A DNA stretch of 64,000 nucleotides from Kribbella catacumbae DSM 19601 (GTDB lineage Bacteria > Actinomycetota > Actinomycetes > Propionibacteriales > Kribbellaceae), in NCBI RefSeq assembly GCF_000372465.1, contig NZ_AQUZ01000001.1, positions 124,001-188,000 on the forward strand. Reading direction: 5' to 3'. Numbering within the stretch: the first letter of the stretch is position 1; the number at the start of each line of letters is the position of its first letter. Both the position numbers and the translations under genes were made by a program. Shown piece after piece: positions 9,240 to 20,210 of the stretch. The notes beneath the pieces are model-generated. The model was not told where the DNA came from. It ran no database searches and saw nothing but the letters and a program-made list of their open reading frames with translations.

Positions 9240-10442
9240 TTACTCCTCTTCCAGAACAGCAAGACCCGGGAGCTCCTTGCCCTCCAGGTATTCCAGCGAC
9301 GCACCGCCGCCGGTCGAGATGTGCCCGAACTGGTCGTCGGCAAAGCCCAGCTGCCGTACTGCGGCCGCCGAGTCGCCACCGCCGACCACGCTGAGCCCGT
9401 CCACCTCGGTCAACGCCTGTGCCACAGCCTTGGTTCCACCGGCGAACGCCGCCATCTCGAAGACGCCCATCGGGCCGTTCCAGAACACCGTCCTGGCCGC
9501 GGAGATCTCGGCGGCGAAGGCCTTGCCGGAGTCCGGGCCGATGTCCAGGCCGAGCTGGTCGGCCGGGATCGCGTCCGCGGCGACGACCGTGGCCGGCGAG
9601 TCGGCCTTGAACTCCGGCGCGACCACGATGTCGGTCGGCAGCACGATCTCGACACCCTTGGCCTTCGCGGTCTCCAGGTAGCCCCGGACCGTGTCGAGCT
9701 GGTCTTCCTCGAGCAGGCTCTTGCCGACCTCGTGGCCCTGCGCCTTCAGGAACGTGAAGACCATGCCGCCACCGATCAGCAGCTTGTCGGCCTTGGCCAG
9801 CAGGTTGTCGATCACGGCCAGCTTGTCCGACACCTTGGCGCCACCCAGGACGACGACGTACGGGCGGGCCGGCTCCTCGGTCAGCTTCTTCAGTACTTCG
9901 ACCTCCGCCAGCACCAGGCCACCCGCTGCGTGCGGGAGCTTGCCGGCCACGTCGTACACACTGGCCTGCTTGCGGTGGACGACGCCGAAGCCGTCGCTGA
10001 CGAACACGTCGGCCAGGCCGGCGAGCTCCTCGGCCAGCGCGCCGCGCTCAGCCTCGTCCTTGCTCTCCTCGCGAGCGTCGTACCGGACGTTCTCGAGCAG
10101 CAGGACCTCGCCCTCGTCGAGCTCCTGGACGGCTTCCTGGGCGCTGTCGCCGGTCACGTCGGTGGCGAAGCGCACCTTGACGCCCTCGGGCTCCAGCAGC
10201 TCGCCGAGCCGCTTGGCCACGGGTGCCAGCGTGAACTCCGGGTTCGGCTTGCCCTTGGGCCGGCCGAGGTGGGCGGTCACGATCACCTTGGCGCCGGCCT
10301 TGGCCAGCTTCAGCAGGGTCGGCACGCTGGCCCGGATCCGGCCGTCGTCGCCGATCTCGTCACCCTTGATCGGCACGTTCAGGTCGGAGCGCACCAGCAC
10401 CCGCAGGCCGGCGACCTCCCCGAGGTCTTCGATGGTCTTCAC
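9240..10442 (-). CDS. pgk: Phosphoglycerate kinase
   Basis: About 400-residue kinase making ATP from 1,3-bisphosphoglycerate. N-terminal RSDLNVPIK, a DGFGVVHRK segment and C-terminal [10 protein letters not shown] phosphate-binding motifs are visible. The start is placed at GTG 10442 (reading MKTIEDLG), where family homology begins; an upstream in-frame start at 10490 would add 16 unconserved residues. Part of gap-pgk-tpiA-secG. Confidence 0.95.
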   Translation of the reverse strand: MKTIEDLGEVAGLRVLVRSDLNVPIKGDEIGDDGRIRASVPTLLKLAKAGAKVIVTAHLGRPKGKPNPEFTLAPVAKRLGELLEPEGVKVRFATDVTGDSAQEAVQELDEGEVLLLENVRYDAREESKDEAERGALAEELAGLADVFVSDGFGVVHRKQASVYDVAGKLPHAAGGLVLAEVEVLKKLTEEPARPYVVVLGGAKVSDKLAVIDNLLAKADKLLIGGGMVFTFLKAQGHEVGKSLLEEDQLDTVRGYLETAKAKGVEIVLPTDIVVAPEFKADSPATVVAADAIPADQLGLDIGPDSGKAFAAEISAARTVFWNGPMGVFEMAAFAGGTKAVAQALTEVDGLSVVGGGDSAAAVRQLGFADDQFGHISTGGGASLEYLEGKELPGLAVLEEE

Positions 10443-10526
10443 AGTTTCAGCAGTCCTCTGTCGAAACAGGCTTGCGCCCGAAGCGACCACCGGGTCGCCA
10501 TCGGACGCAAGCTGGGGAACGGAACG

Positions 10527-11585
<1,059 letters not shown>

Positions 11586-11668
11586 CTAGCCCAACAGCCC
11601 ACTCGACCCACTGGTACCGTCCACATCAGACCACCCGGACTCACCGGTAGCCTCCGGACCAGACCAAA

Positions 11669-12652
11669 TCAGGCCGGGTCGAGCATGTCCGGGGTCAGGT
11701 TGGCTTCGGTGTTCGGGATGCCGAGGTCGGCGGCCCGCTTGTCGGCCATCGCCAGCAGCCGCCGGATCCGGCCCGCTACCGCGTCCTTGGTCAGCGCCGG
11801 CTCGTGCAGCTGGCCGAGCTCCTCGAGGCTGGCCTGCTTGTGCTCCAGCCGCAGCTTGCCCGCCACCTGCAGGTGGTCCGGTACGTCGTCGCCGAGGATC
11901 TCCAGCGCCCTCTCGACGCGCGCACCGGCCGCGACGGCTGCCCGCGCGGAGCGGCGCAGGTTCGCGTCGTCGAAGTTGGCCAGCCGGTTCGCGGTGGCGC
12001 GGACCTCGCGCCGCATCCGCCGCTCCTCCCACGCGAGCACCGACTCGTGCGCGCCGAGGCGGGTCAGCAGCGCGCCGATCGCGTCACCGTCGCGGATCAC
12101 CACGCGGTCCACGTTCCGAACCTCACGCGCCTTCGAGCCGATTCCAAGCCGGCGCGCGGCACCCACCAGGGCGAGTGCTGCCTCGGGGCCGGGGCAGGTC
12201 ACCTCGAGGGACGAGGACCGGCCCGGCTCGGTCAGCGAGCCATGCGCCAGGAATGCGCCGCGCCAGGCCGCCACGGCGTCACAGGACGCCCCAGAGACGA
12301 CTGCGGGGGGAAGACCCCGGACCGGGCGGCCGCGGTTGTCGACGAGGCCTGTCTGCCGCGCCAGCGCGTCACCGTCGCGGACCACGCGGACGACGTACTT
12401 CGTCTGCTTGCGGATCCCGGACGGTGAGATCACCACGACGTCCGAGGGATGCCCGAAGATCTCGGCGATGTCCTTGCGCAACCGGCGTGCGGCCGCGCCG
12501 CTGTCGAGCTCGGCCTCCACCACGATCCGGCCGGACACGATGTGCAGACCGCCCGCGAACCGCAGTACGGACGACACCTCAGCCTTGCGGCAACAGGGTT
12601 TCGTGACCTGAATGCTGGTCAACTCGGACTTCACCTGTGCTGTCATCGCCAT
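11669..12652 (-). CDS. whiA: Sporulation/division regulator WhiA
   Basis: 327 residues: N-terminal LAGLIDADG-like (homing-endonuclease-derived) domain and C-terminal helix-turn-helix. Recognised from [41 protein letters not shown] and the ending [18 protein letters not shown]. Start at ATG 12652 with GGGAGGA 9 bases upstream; a second in-frame ATG is 6 bases later. The usual next genes upstream (yvcK, rapZ, uvrC) are displaced by an opposite-strand sigma-factor cassette. Confidence 0.96.
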   Translation of the reverse strand: MAMTAQVKSELTSIQVTKPCCRKAEVSSVLRFAGGLHIVSGRIVVEAELDSGAAARRLRKDIAEIFGHPSDVVVISPSGIRKQTKYVVRVVRDGDALARQTGLVDNRGRPVRGLPPAVVSGASCDAVAAWRGAFLAHGSLTEPGRSSSLEVTCPGPEAALALVGAARRLGIGSKAREVRNVDRVVIRDGDAIGALLTRLGAHESVLAWEERRMRREVRATANRLANFDDANLRRSARAAVAAGARVERALEILGDDVPDHLQVAGKLRLEHKQASLEELGQLHEPALTKDAVAGRIRRLLAMADKRAADLGIPNTEANLTPDMLDPA

Positions 12653-12769
12653 GTAGGGAATCCTCCCACTGCTGTCAAAGACCCTCACCCGCAGCTCGCT
12701 CCGCTCGCGTGGTGGCGAGTTGCTCACTTGGTGTCCAACTGCCAGAAGTGGCTGGTGTTACGCGTTCCG

Positions 12770-12799
12770 GCAACCTTTCGCGTCTCTGGCCTCGTTACC
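12770..12799 (+). promoter_or_regulatory. Candidate ECF-type promoter of the first sigma cassette
   Basis: GCAACC (12770-12775), then a 17-base spacer, then CGTTACC (12793-12799), 25 bases before the sigma-gene ATG. A comparable GCAACC element precedes the second sigma cassette at 57081. ECF sigma genes are often autoregulated from such -35 motifs; assignment here is inference. Confidence 0.4.
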
Positions 12800-12823
12800 A
12801 CCTTCGAGCGAGAGGAGCAGTGG

Positions 12824-13321
12824 ATGCGAAGACGCGACGAAGCGGACTTCACCGAGTTCGCGGCCGCCACCCTCGGCAGATTGCGGCGGACGGCGTACCT
12901 GATGTGCGGCGACTGGCACCGGGCCGAGGACGCCGCGCAGGACGCCTTGGTGCGGATCTACCGGCGCTGGGACAAGCTCAACCGGATCCATGGCCTGAAC
13001 ACCTACGCGCACAAGGTCGTCGTGTCGGTCGTGTTCGACCAGTCCAAACGGCCCTGGCGCCGGGAGCACTCGACCGCCGAACCCGGCGAACTGCCGCGCC
13101 CCGACGGCGCCACCATCATCGACGACCGGCAACTGGTGATCGCTGCTCTGGAAGGCATTCCGACCGGCCAGCGGGCCTGCGTCGTACTGCGTCACTACGC
13201 CGATCTGAGCATCGAGGAGACCGCCCAAGTGCTTGGTATCACAGTCGGCACCGTCAAGAGCCAGACCTCCCGCGGCCTGGTGCATCTTCGCGAACTACTG
13301 AGTGAGAGGACCTCGTTATGA
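12824..13321 (+). CDS. SigE-family ECF RNA polymerase sigma factor
   Basis: 165 residues with sigma region 2 (AYLMCGDWHRAEDAAQDAL, then YRRWDKL) and region 4 (LRHYADLSIEETAQVLGI, then GTVKSQTSRGL). Start taken at ATG 12824, preceded by AGAGGAG; upstream in-frame codons run back through the promoter. The stop overlaps the next gene's ATG by 4 bases (ATGA), so the pair is translationally coupled. It lies on the opposite strand between yvcK and whiA, which are usually adjacent. Confidence 0.9.
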   Translation: MRRRDEADFTEFAAATLGRLRRTAYLMCGDWHRAEDAAQDALVRIYRRWDKLNRIHGLNTYAHKVVVSVVFDQSKRPWRREHSTAEPGELPRPDGATIIDDRQLVIAALEGIPTGQRACVVLRHYADLSIEETAQVLGITVGTVKSQTSRGLVHLRELLSERTSL

Positions 13322-14205
13322 GCACAGACATCGAACGCCTGCTGGCCGAAGCGACCGATGACAGCGACCAGCCGATGCGGCACTCTGTCGACGACATCGT
13401 CGGGCGCGGCCGCCGATCGGTCCGCAACCGCCGGCTGGCCAACCTCGTGACCGCGACCCTCAGCACCGCCGCTGTCGTCGGCGGCGTGACCGTCTGGTCG
13501 GCGAACCGCCCAGCGGGCGTGGCCCCGGCCGGCGGCGGTCAGACCGTTGCCATCGACGCCGAGACCGGCGGCACGATCAAGCCGGCACCGCCGGTGAGCG
13601 GGCTGAGCGACGCCGAGATCATCAAGCGCTGCAGCGATTGGGACGCCGAGTTCCTGCGGGATCAACCGCCCGGGATGCCGGTGCCGCCTGACGGTTCCGG
13701 GCCGATCGGTGCAGGCTGGACCGTCCCGCTGAAATCTGGCGTCGGCACCGGTGACAAGTTCACGGCGCTGATCGTCTCACCGGACAGGAAGGTCGTGGCG
13801 TTCTGCGGCTTGACCAAGCCTGCCTATCCCATCGGCGAATCCAGCTACGGCCGCGATTCGCTGGCTCAGATCTCCCGATTGCCCGACGGTCAGCAGACGA
13901 AGGACTCCCTCGGGCAACCGAAGGAGGCGCCGTCGCGAACGCGTCCCTGCGGGCCTGGCTGGTGCCGGACGACGGACGAGGTGAAGCGGGTCGTGGTCGA
14001 GTATCCGGGCCAGGACCTTCGGAGCGCCCTGATGGGCGACGACGGCTACTTCCTCTGGCGCCCCTTCTCGATCACCAAGCCGAGCACGAAGCCGGCAGTC
14101 CGACCCGGCAAACCCGGCAACCCCGGACTCATCACGGTTCGGCTGAGGGGCTACGACGACGCGGGTAAGAAGGTGTTCGACCACTACATCCTGACCAACG
14201 GCTGA
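13318..14205 (+). CDS. Single-pass membrane protein coupled to sigma factor (putative anti-sigma or sensor)
   Basis: 295 residues: about 40-residue cytoplasmic N terminus (DDIVGRGRRSVRNRR), one hydrophobic segment at about residues 42-62, then an extracytoplasmic domain of about 230 residues with four cysteines. There is no His-x3-Cys-x2-Cys zinc anti-sigma motif, so an anti-sigma role rests only on coupling to the sigma gene. A second protein of similar size and layout follows the other sigma gene (57757-58647). The stop lies 2 bases from the convergent yvcK stop. Confidence 0.7.
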   Translation: MSTDIERLLAEATDDSDQPMRHSVDDIVGRGRRSVRNRRLANLVTATLSTAAVVGGVTVWSANRPAGVAPAGGGQTVAIDAETGGTIKPAPPVSGLSDAEIIKRCSDWDAEFLRDQPPGMPVPPDGSGPIGAGWTVPLKSGVGTGDKFTALIVSPDRKVVAFCGLTKPAYPIGESSYGRDSLAQISRLPDGQQTKDSLGQPKEAPSRTRPCGPGWCRTTDEVKRVVVEYPGQDLRSALMGDDGYFLWRPFSITKPSTKPAVRPGKPGNPGLITVRLRGYDDAGKKVFDHYILTNG

Positions 14206-14206
14206 G

Positions 14207-15148
14207 CTAGTCGAAGATCTCGCGGTAGAGCTTGGCGAGTTTGCCGGGGTCGTGGTGGAGGTGGCGCTGGTCGTCGGCGATGTCGGCGATGACCAGGTCG
14301 GCGCCGAGGGAGTCCGCGGTACGGCGTAGCGATGCAGGGTCCGGGACGTGTTCCTCGTCCGCCAGCACCACGTCGATGCGGAGGTCCGGGGCGTGGGCGG
14401 CCAGCACTTCGAGGTGTGTCTCCGGGGAGAAGCCGTCGGTCTCGCCCTTCTGCTCACCGAGGTTGAGAGTGAGCAGCCGGCGGGCGCTCGTCTCCTGCAG
14501 ACCACGGGACAACGCCGGGACGAGCAGGTTCGGGATCACCGAGGTGAACCACGAACCCGGTCCGACGACGACCCAGTCGGCCTCCGCGATCGCGACCAGT
14601 GCCTCGGGGCAGGCCGGTGGGTCGGCCGGGTCGAGCGCGACGTCCACCACGTGCCCTTCGGTGGTCGCCACCTCGGCCTGGCCGCGGATCTCAGTGATCC
14701 GCTCAGGGTGCTCGGGGTCGAGACCGAGCACTCGCGCGGTGATGTCGAGCGGGACAGCCGACATCGGCAGGACGCGGCCTTGCGCGCCGAGCAGTCTGGC
14801 CACCCAGTCAAGCCCGTCGACGGCCTCGCCCAGTAGCTCCCACAACGCGACGATCAGCAGGTTGCCGACCGCGTGGTCGTGCAGTTCACCATCGCTGCGG
14901 AAGCGGTGCTGCAGGACGTCGGCCCAGGTGCGGCCCCACTCGTCGTCGCGGCACAACGCGGCCAGCGCCATCCGCAGGTCGCCCGGCGGCAGTACGCCGA
15001 GCTCTTTGCGGAGCCGGCCCGAGGAGCCGCCGTTGTCGGCGACGGTGACGACGGCGGTCAGCTGGTCGGTGACCTGCCGCAGCGCGGACAGCGAGGCGGC
15101 TAGGCCATGCCCGCCGCCCAGCGCGACGACTCGTGGAGCTCTGGTCAC
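14207..15148 (-). CDS. yvcK: YvcK/CofD-like gluconeogenesis factor family protein
   Basis: 313 residues with GGGHGLAASL nucleotide-binding start, TVADNGGSSGRLR, and PPGDLRMAL, all typical of the YvcK family, which binds UDP-sugars and influences carbon flux and envelope synthesis. The start overlaps rapZ by 4 bases. Belongs to the uvrC-rapZ-yvcK(-whiA) cluster; its 3' end abuts the convergent sigma cassette. Confidence 0.9.
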   Translation of the reverse strand: MTRAPRVVALGGGHGLAASLSALRQVTDQLTAVVTVADNGGSSGRLRKELGVLPPGDLRMALAALCRDDEWGRTWADVLQHRFRSDGELHDHAVGNLLIVALWELLGEAVDGLDWVARLLGAQGRVLPMSAVPLDITARVLGLDPEHPERITEIRGQAEVATTEGHVVDVALDPADPPACPEALVAIAEADWVVVGPGSWFTSVIPNLLVPALSRGLQETSARRLLTLNLGEQKGETDGFSPETHLEVLAAHAPDLRIDVVLADEEHVPDPASLRRTADSLGADLVIADIADDQRHLHHDPGKLAKLYREIFD

Positions 15149-16011
15149 TCCCGCCCCAGATCCCTGTGTACTACCAAGGTCGGTGACCCCTTCTCCCGCA
15201 GACGTTTTCCGATCTCCTCGGCCATCGCGACGCTCCGGTGTTTCCCACCGGTGCAGCCGATCGCGACCGTGACGAACCGCTTGCCCTCGTTCAGATAGCC
15301 GGTCCGCAGCGTGTCCAGCACGTCCACATAGTTCTGCAGAAATTGCTGGGCCAGCGGATGACCGAGCACGAAGTCTGACACAGGCTTGTCCTGGCCCGTC
15401 ATCGGGCGCAGGTCAGGCTGCCAGTACGGGTTCGGCACGAACCGCATGTCGGCCACCACGTCCGCGTCGACCGGGATGCCGTACTTGAAACCGAACGACA
15501 CGACGGTGGCGCGCAGCTCGGCGTTCTCCTCGTCGCCGAAGCCGTTCACGATCTTCGCGGCGAGCTGGTGGATGTTCAGGTTCGAGGTGTCGATCACCAT
15601 GTCGGCGCCGGCCCGGATGTCACCCAGCAGCTCGCGCTCGCGCTGGATACCGGTCAGCAGCCGGCCCTCACCCTGCAGCGGGTGCGGCCGCCGGACGCTC
15701 TCCTGCCGGCGCACGATCACGTCGTCGGACGCCTCCAGGAACAGCGTCACCGGCCGGTACCCCTTGGTGCGCAGGTCCTGGATCGCGGCGCCGAGCTCGT
15801 CGAAGAACATCCCGGTCCGGACGTCCACGACGATCGCCAGCCGCGGCGAGGCGCCGGTACCGACGACCTGCTCGACGATGGTGGTCAAGAACATCGGCGG
15901 CAGGTTGTCGACCACGAACCAGCCGAGGTCTTCCAGTACGTCCGCGACCGAGCTCCGTCCCGCGCCGGACATGCCGGACACGATGATGAGGTTGCCGCTC
16001 GACTCGTCCAT
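15145..16011 (-). CDS. rapZ: RNase adapter/nucleotide-binding protein RapZ
   Basis: 288 residues with an N-terminal Walker A GMSGAGRSS (residues 13-21), a VVDVRTG segment, and the highly conserved C-terminal GCTGGKHRSVAMAE motif. In E. coli RapZ controls a sRNA for glucosamine-6-P synthase; in actinobacteria the role is less defined. ATG shares one base with the uvrC stop (TGATG), indicating coupled translation. Confidence 0.93.
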   Translation of the reverse strand: MDESSGNLIIVSGMSGAGRSSVADVLEDLGWFVVDNLPPMFLTTIVEQVVGTGASPRLAIVVDVRTGMFFDELGAAIQDLRTKGYRPVTLFLEASDDVIVRRQESVRRPHPLQGEGRLLTGIQRERELLGDIRAGADMVIDTSNLNIHQLAAKIVNGFGDEENAELRATVVSFGFKYGIPVDADVVADMRFVPNPYWQPDLRPMTGQDKPVSDFVLGHPLAQQFLQNYVDVLDTLRTGYLNEGKRFVTVAIGCTGGKHRSVAMAEEIGKRLREKGSPTLVVHRDLGRE

Positions 16012-18044
16012 CAGTTGTCAGTTCTCCCCGTTCGGTCCCCATCAGGCGCACCGGAGAGCTCCGGTACGTCGTCGTCCAGTATCTCGCCCGTCGCGGTGTT
16101 GACGGCCGGTTCGCGTGAGGTGTCCGCCTTCGTTGCCGCGGAGTTCACCGCCAGTACTACCGACTCTGCCGTACGCCGGCCGAAACCGGGCAGCCCGGCC
16201 ACCTCGTCGACACTTGCCTGGCGCAGCTTCTTGAGCGAGCCGAAGTGTTTCAGCAGGGTCTTGCGGCGCACCTCGCCGAGCCCGGCGACGTCGTCCAGCA
16301 CGCTCTCGACCATCGACTTGGACCGCCGGTTGCGGTGGTGGGTGATGGCGAACCGGTGCGCCTCGTCGCGCAGCCGCTGCAGCAGGTACAGGCCTTCCGA
16401 CGTCCGGGAGAAGATCACCGGGTCCTCGTCGTCGGGCAGCCAGACCTCCTCGAGCCGCTTGGCCAGACCGCAGATCGGGATGTCCCCCAGACCGAGCTCG
16501 TCCAGCGCCTGCCGGGCCGCGGCGACCTGCGGCGGACCGCCGTCGACGACGACCAGGCCCGGCGTGTAGGCGAACTTCTTCGCCCGGCCGGTCTCCGGAT
16601 CGACCAGGTACGCCGTCGGGTCCTCGCCGTCGGGGATGTCGACCCGGTCCTCCAGCATCCGCTTGAACCGCCGGGTCAGCACCTCGGCGATCGAGGCGAC
16701 GTCGTTCTGCCCCTCGACGCCCTTGATCACGAACCGCCGGTACTCGCTCTTGCGCGGCAGCCCGTCCTCGAAGACGACCATCGAGGCGACCACCTCGGTG
16801 CCCTGCAGGTTGGAGACGTCGTAGCACTCCATCCGCAGCGGCGCCTCCGGCAGGTCGAGCGCCACCTGGATCTCCTCCAGCGCGAGGTTGCGGGTGGTCA
16901 GATCGCTGGCCCGCTTGGTCTTGTGCATGGCCAGCGTCTGCAGCGCGTTGCGCTCGACGGTCGCCATCAGGTCCTTCTTGTCGCCGCGTTGCGGGACCCG
17001 GATCGCGACCCGCGAACCGCGCCGCTCCGACAGCCACTCGATCAGGGCCTCCTCCCCCTCTGGGAGGGTCGGCACCAGGATCTCCCGCGGAATCGTGTCG
17101 GCGGACTCCCCCGCATACGTCTGCTGAATGAACCGCTCGACCAGGTCGGCGGTCGTCGCGTCGCCATCGGCCTTGTCGGCGATCCAGCCGCGCTGACCAC
17201 GGATCCGCCCGCCACGCACATAGAAGATCTGTACTGCGACCTCCAGCGGGTCCTCCGACAGCGCGATCACATCCGTGTCCGTGCCGTCGCCGAGCACCAC
17301 CGCGTTCTTCGCGAGTGCCTTGTCCAGCGCACTCAGGTCGTCCCGGATCTTCGCGGCCCGCTCATACTCCAGCTCGGCCGCCGCCGCCTTCATCTCCTTC
17401 TCCAGCCGCCGCACGTACGTCGTGGTCTGGCCGGACAGAAAGGCGGAGAAGTCCTCGACGATCTTGCGGTGCTCGTCCTGGCTGACCTGACCGGTGCAGG
17501 GCGCGGCGCACTTGCCGATGTAACCGAGCAGGCAGGGCCGGCCGATCTGGCGATGCCGGTTGAAGACACCCTTGCTGCACGAGCGCATCGGGAACACCCG
17601 GAGCAACAGGTCCACGGTCTCCCGGATCGCCCAGGCGTGACTGTACGGACCGAAGTACCGGACGCCTTTCTTCTTCGGGCCGCGGCCGACCATCACCCGG
17701 GGATAGTCCTCGTTCAGCGTGATCGCGAGCCAGGGGTAGGACTTGTCGTCGCGGTACTTCACGTTGAAGCGCGGGTCGTACTCCTTGATCCAGGAGTACT
17801 CCAACTGCAGCGACTCGACCTCGTTGGCCACCACCGTCCAGTCGACCTTGGCCGCAGTCGTCACCATCGTCTGGGTTCGCGGGTGCAGGTTGATCAGGTC
17901 CTGGAAGTACGACGACAGCCGGGACCGCAGATTCTTCGCCTTGCCGACATAGATCACCCGCCCGGCGGAGTCGCTGAAGCGATACACACCAGGCGAGTCG
18001 GGAATCGACCCGGGAGCGGGACGGTAAGAGGAAGGATCAGCCAC
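16011..18044 (-). CDS. uvrC: UvrABC system protein C (excinuclease)
   Basis: 677 residues. N-terminal GIY-YIG nuclease domain begins [23 protein letters not shown]; then the UVR segment near residues 215-245, the RNase H-like C-terminal nuclease ([28 protein letters not shown]), and a tandem helix-hairpin-helix ([12 protein letters not shown]). Makes both incisions in nucleotide excision repair with UvrA and UvrB. First gene of uvrC-rapZ-yvcK; 198 bases separate it from the divergent subtilase gene. Confidence 0.97.
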   Translation of the reverse strand: MADPSSYRPAPGSIPDSPGVYRFSDSAGRVIYVGKAKNLRSRLSSYFQDLINLHPRTQTMVTTAAKVDWTVVANEVESLQLEYSWIKEYDPRFNVKYRDDKSYPWLAITLNEDYPRVMVGRGPKKKGVRYFGPYSHAWAIRETVDLLLRVFPMRSCSKGVFNRHRQIGRPCLLGYIGKCAAPCTGQVSQDEHRKIVEDFSAFLSGQTTTYVRRLEKEMKAAAAELEYERAAKIRDDLSALDKALAKNAVVLGDGTDTDVIALSEDPLEVAVQIFYVRGGRIRGQRGWIADKADGDATTADLVERFIQQTYAGESADTIPREILVPTLPEGEEALIEWLSERRGSRVAIRVPQRGDKKDLMATVERNALQTLAMHKTKRASDLTTRNLALEEIQVALDLPEAPLRMECYDVSNLQGTEVVASMVVFEDGLPRKSEYRRFVIKGVEGQNDVASIAEVLTRRFKRMLEDRVDIPDGEDPTAYLVDPETGRAKKFAYTPGLVVVDGGPPQVAAARQALDELGLGDIPICGLAKRLEEVWLPDDEDPVIFSRTSEGLYLLQRLRDEAHRFAITHHRNRRSKSMVESVLDDVAGLGEVRRKTLLKHFGSLKKLRQASVDEVAGLPGFGRRTAESVVLAVNSAATKADTSREPAVNTATGEILDDDVPELSGAPDGDRTGRTDN

Positions 18045-18242
18045 CGACCCAGCCTAGTTCGCGGCACCGACAACAACCGAAAGACCTAACGATCGCGCGA
18101 AGATCGTGTTGCGGGTTGCCTCATATCTCCCGTTTGATCCCAGGTTGGGATGGGCGCTGTCCGTAACTTGTCACTCAGGGTTGACGTGTTGGATCCGAGC
18201 GTGAGGCAACCGGGCCCACGCAGACCCGAGGGAGTTCCGCCC

Positions 18243-19481
18243 ATGTCCCCAGTGACTACACCTCGTCGGCTGAGGGCCGCCGTTGGTGCTGCTGCCGCTG
18301 CCGCGATAGCAGCGGCCGGCCTGGTCGCCACCGCGGCCGGCAGCAATGCCAGTGAAACTGCGCCCACACCAGCAGCAGCCTCAGTCCGTGGGGCCGAGAG
18401 CCCGACCGCGATCCCCGGCAGCTACGTCGTCGTCCTGTCCGGGTCGCGTTCGGCCGCGGCGACGCGAGCCACCACGCAGAGCCTGGCGACGTCGTACGAC
18501 GTCAAGGTGCGTCAGCAGTTCAGTGCCTCCATCAAGGGCTTCTCCGCGAGCATGTCGGCGGAGCAGGCGACGCAGATGGCGGCCGACAAACGGGTCGCGT
18601 TCGTCCAGCAGAACCAGAAGTTCACCGCGAACCAGGACAACCCGCCGTGGGGCCTGGACCGCGCCGACCAGCGGGATCTGCCGCTGGACAAGAAGTTCGA
18701 GCCGACCGCGACGGCCGACAACGTCAACGTGTACGTGATCGACACCGGTATCTACGCCGCCCACAAGGACTTCGGCGACCGCGCCTCGGTCGGCACCGAC
18801 ACCGTCGGCGACGGCCAGAACGGCGTCGACTGCATGGGCCATGGCAGCCACGTGGCCGGCACTATCGCCGGTACGAACTTCGGCCTCGCCAAGGGCGCGA
18901 AGATCTTCGGCGTCCGGGTGCTCGACTGCAACGGCTCGGGCTCGACCGAGAGCGTCGTGGCCGGTATCGAGTGGGTGACGGCGAATGCGAAGAAGCCCGC
19001 GGTCGCGAACATGAGCCTCGGCGGCGGTGCCGACGCGGCCCTCGACGCGGCAGTGAAGGCCTCGATCGACAAGGGCATCACCTATGCCGTTGCTGCTGGC
19101 AACGACTCTTCCGACGCCTGTGGTGGTTCACCGGCCAAGGAGCCGGCGGCGATCACGGTCGGCGCGACCGACGACAAGGACGCCAAGGCGAACTTCTCCA
19201 ACTGGGGCAAGTGTGTCGACCTGTTCGCGCCGGGCGTGGACGTCGAGTCGGTCGGCATCACCTCGCCGGACTCGACCGCCAAGATGAGCGGTACGTCGAT
19301 GGCGACCCCGCACGTCGCCGGTGGCATCGCGCTCTACCTGAGCGCACATCCGGAGGCGACGCCGGCCGAGGTCGCCACCGCACTGCTCGGCGCGTCGACC
19401 CCGGACAAGGTCGGTGACCCGGGCACGGGCTCGCCGAACAAGTTGCTGTTCACCGGCAAGGTCGACCCGGCCCAGCCGTAG
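18243..19481 (+). CDS. Secreted subtilisin-like serine protease (S8 with I9 propeptide)
   Basis: 412 residues. Signal peptide about residues 1-36 (RR-containing N region, long Ala stretch), an inhibitor I9 propeptide (begins SYVVVLSGS), then a proteinase K-like S8 domain. Catalytic triad: Asp in VYVIDTGIY, His in GHGSHVAGTIAG, Ser in GTSMATPHVAGG. No C-terminal membrane segment, so it is a secreted protease rather than a mycosin despite the nearby ESX locus. ATG 18243 is preceded by GGGAG; the frame extends upstream without homology. Confidence 0.92.
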   Translation: MSPVTTPRRLRAAVGAAAAAAIAAAGLVATAAGSNASETAPTPAAASVRGAESPTAIPGSYVVVLSGSRSAAATRATTQSLATSYDVKVRQQFSASIKGFSASMSAEQATQMAADKRVAFVQQNQKFTANQDNPPWGLDRADQRDLPLDKKFEPTATADNVNVYVIDTGIYAAHKDFGDRASVGTDTVGDGQNGVDCMGHGSHVAGTIAGTNFGLAKGAKIFGVRVLDCNGSGSTESVVAGIEWVTANAKKPAVANMSLGGGADAALDAAVKASIDKGITYAVAAGNDSSDACGGSPAKEPAAITVGATDDKDAKANFSNWGKCVDLFAPGVDVESVGITSPDSTAKMSGTSMATPHVAGGIALYLSAHPEATPAEVATALLGASTPDKVGDPGTGSPNKLLFTGKVDPAQP

Positions 19482-19496
19482 GTTTCTGATCAGGGC

Positions 19497-19519
19497 GGCC
19501 CGGCCGTCACGGCCGGGCC
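19497..19519. terminator. Hairpin terminator between convergent subtilase and Rieske genes
   Basis: Perfect inverted repeat of 11-base arms (19497-19507 and 19509-19519) around a single central base, so the true loop is a few bases wider. It lies 15 bases after the subtilase stop and 10 bases from the Rieske gene stop, and can serve both. Confidence 0.7.
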
Positions 19520-19529
19520 TCTCTGTCTG

Positions 19530-20057
19530 TCAGGCGGGGCCGAGGATGTTGCCGCCCTGCACGGTCACCTGGACCGCCGCGAGCGGCGACGGCGCCGGGC
19601 CACCCTGGACGCTGCCGTCCGTGGCGCTGAACTTGCTGCCGTGGCACGGGCAGTTGATGGTGTTGTTCTCGATCGTGCGAACGACGCAGCCCGCGTGGGT
19701 GCAGACCGCCGTGAAGGCCTTGAACTCACCGGCCGTCGGCTGGGTCACCACGACCTTGTCGAACACCTTGCCGCCACCCACCGGAACGTCGGTGACCGGA
19801 CCGAGTACTGCTCCCCCGCCGCCGCTGGTCGGCGTACTGGAGGAGGAAGGCGCCGAACTCGGGGCCGAGGACGGCGCTGAGGTCGGTGCGGAGGTGCCGC
19901 CGGACGGCGTACCGCCCGCGTCGTCGCTGCCACCGCACGCGGCGAGCAACGGCACGCTGACACCGGCGAGACCGGCCACCGCGGCACCGCGGAGCACCGC
20001 CCGCCGGTCACGCAACGTGTCGATCGCCCGGGCGAGTTCGGCCGTGTTGTCGCTCAT
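19530..20057 (-). CDS. Rieske [2Fe-2S] lipoprotein, Tat-type leader
   Basis: 175 residues. Leader with twin arginine (DRRAVLRG), hydrophobic stretch and a lipobox-like LLAAC, then a Ser/Thr/Pro-rich linker and a compact C-terminal Rieske domain with CTHAGC and CPCHGSKF cluster ligands. Probably exported folded by Tat and lipid-anchored; an electron-transfer role whose partner is not evident locally. ATG 20057 is chosen for its GGAGG 9 bases upstream. Not the cytochrome bc1 Rieske, which has extra transmembrane helices. Confidence 0.88.
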   Translation of the reverse strand: MSDNTAELARAIDTLRDRRAVLRGAAVAGLAGVSVPLLAACGGSDDAGGTPSGGTSAPTSAPSSAPSSAPSSSSTPTSGGGGAVLGPVTDVPVGGGKVFDKVVVTQPTAGEFKAFTAVCTHAGCVVRTIENNTINCPCHGSKFSATDGSVQGGPAPSPLAAVQVTVQGGNILGPA

Positions 20058-20210
20058 GAATCTGGACCTCCAAGAGCCTGCTGGCAGGATAGTTGAACGC
20101 TTGGCTTCTAGCTTTCTACCCGACCCGGTCAAAAATCGGCCGAAAGACGGGGCCACACCCGGACAAACGGCTGAATGAGCAGGACGGTTCAGCTGCCGGG
20201 CGGAAAGGTG

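Noticed and set aside
18243..19481. Mycosin (MycP) of the ESX system
   Set aside because: The protease has a proteinase K-like layout with an I9 propeptide and no C-terminal membrane helix, and lies outside the ESX operon.
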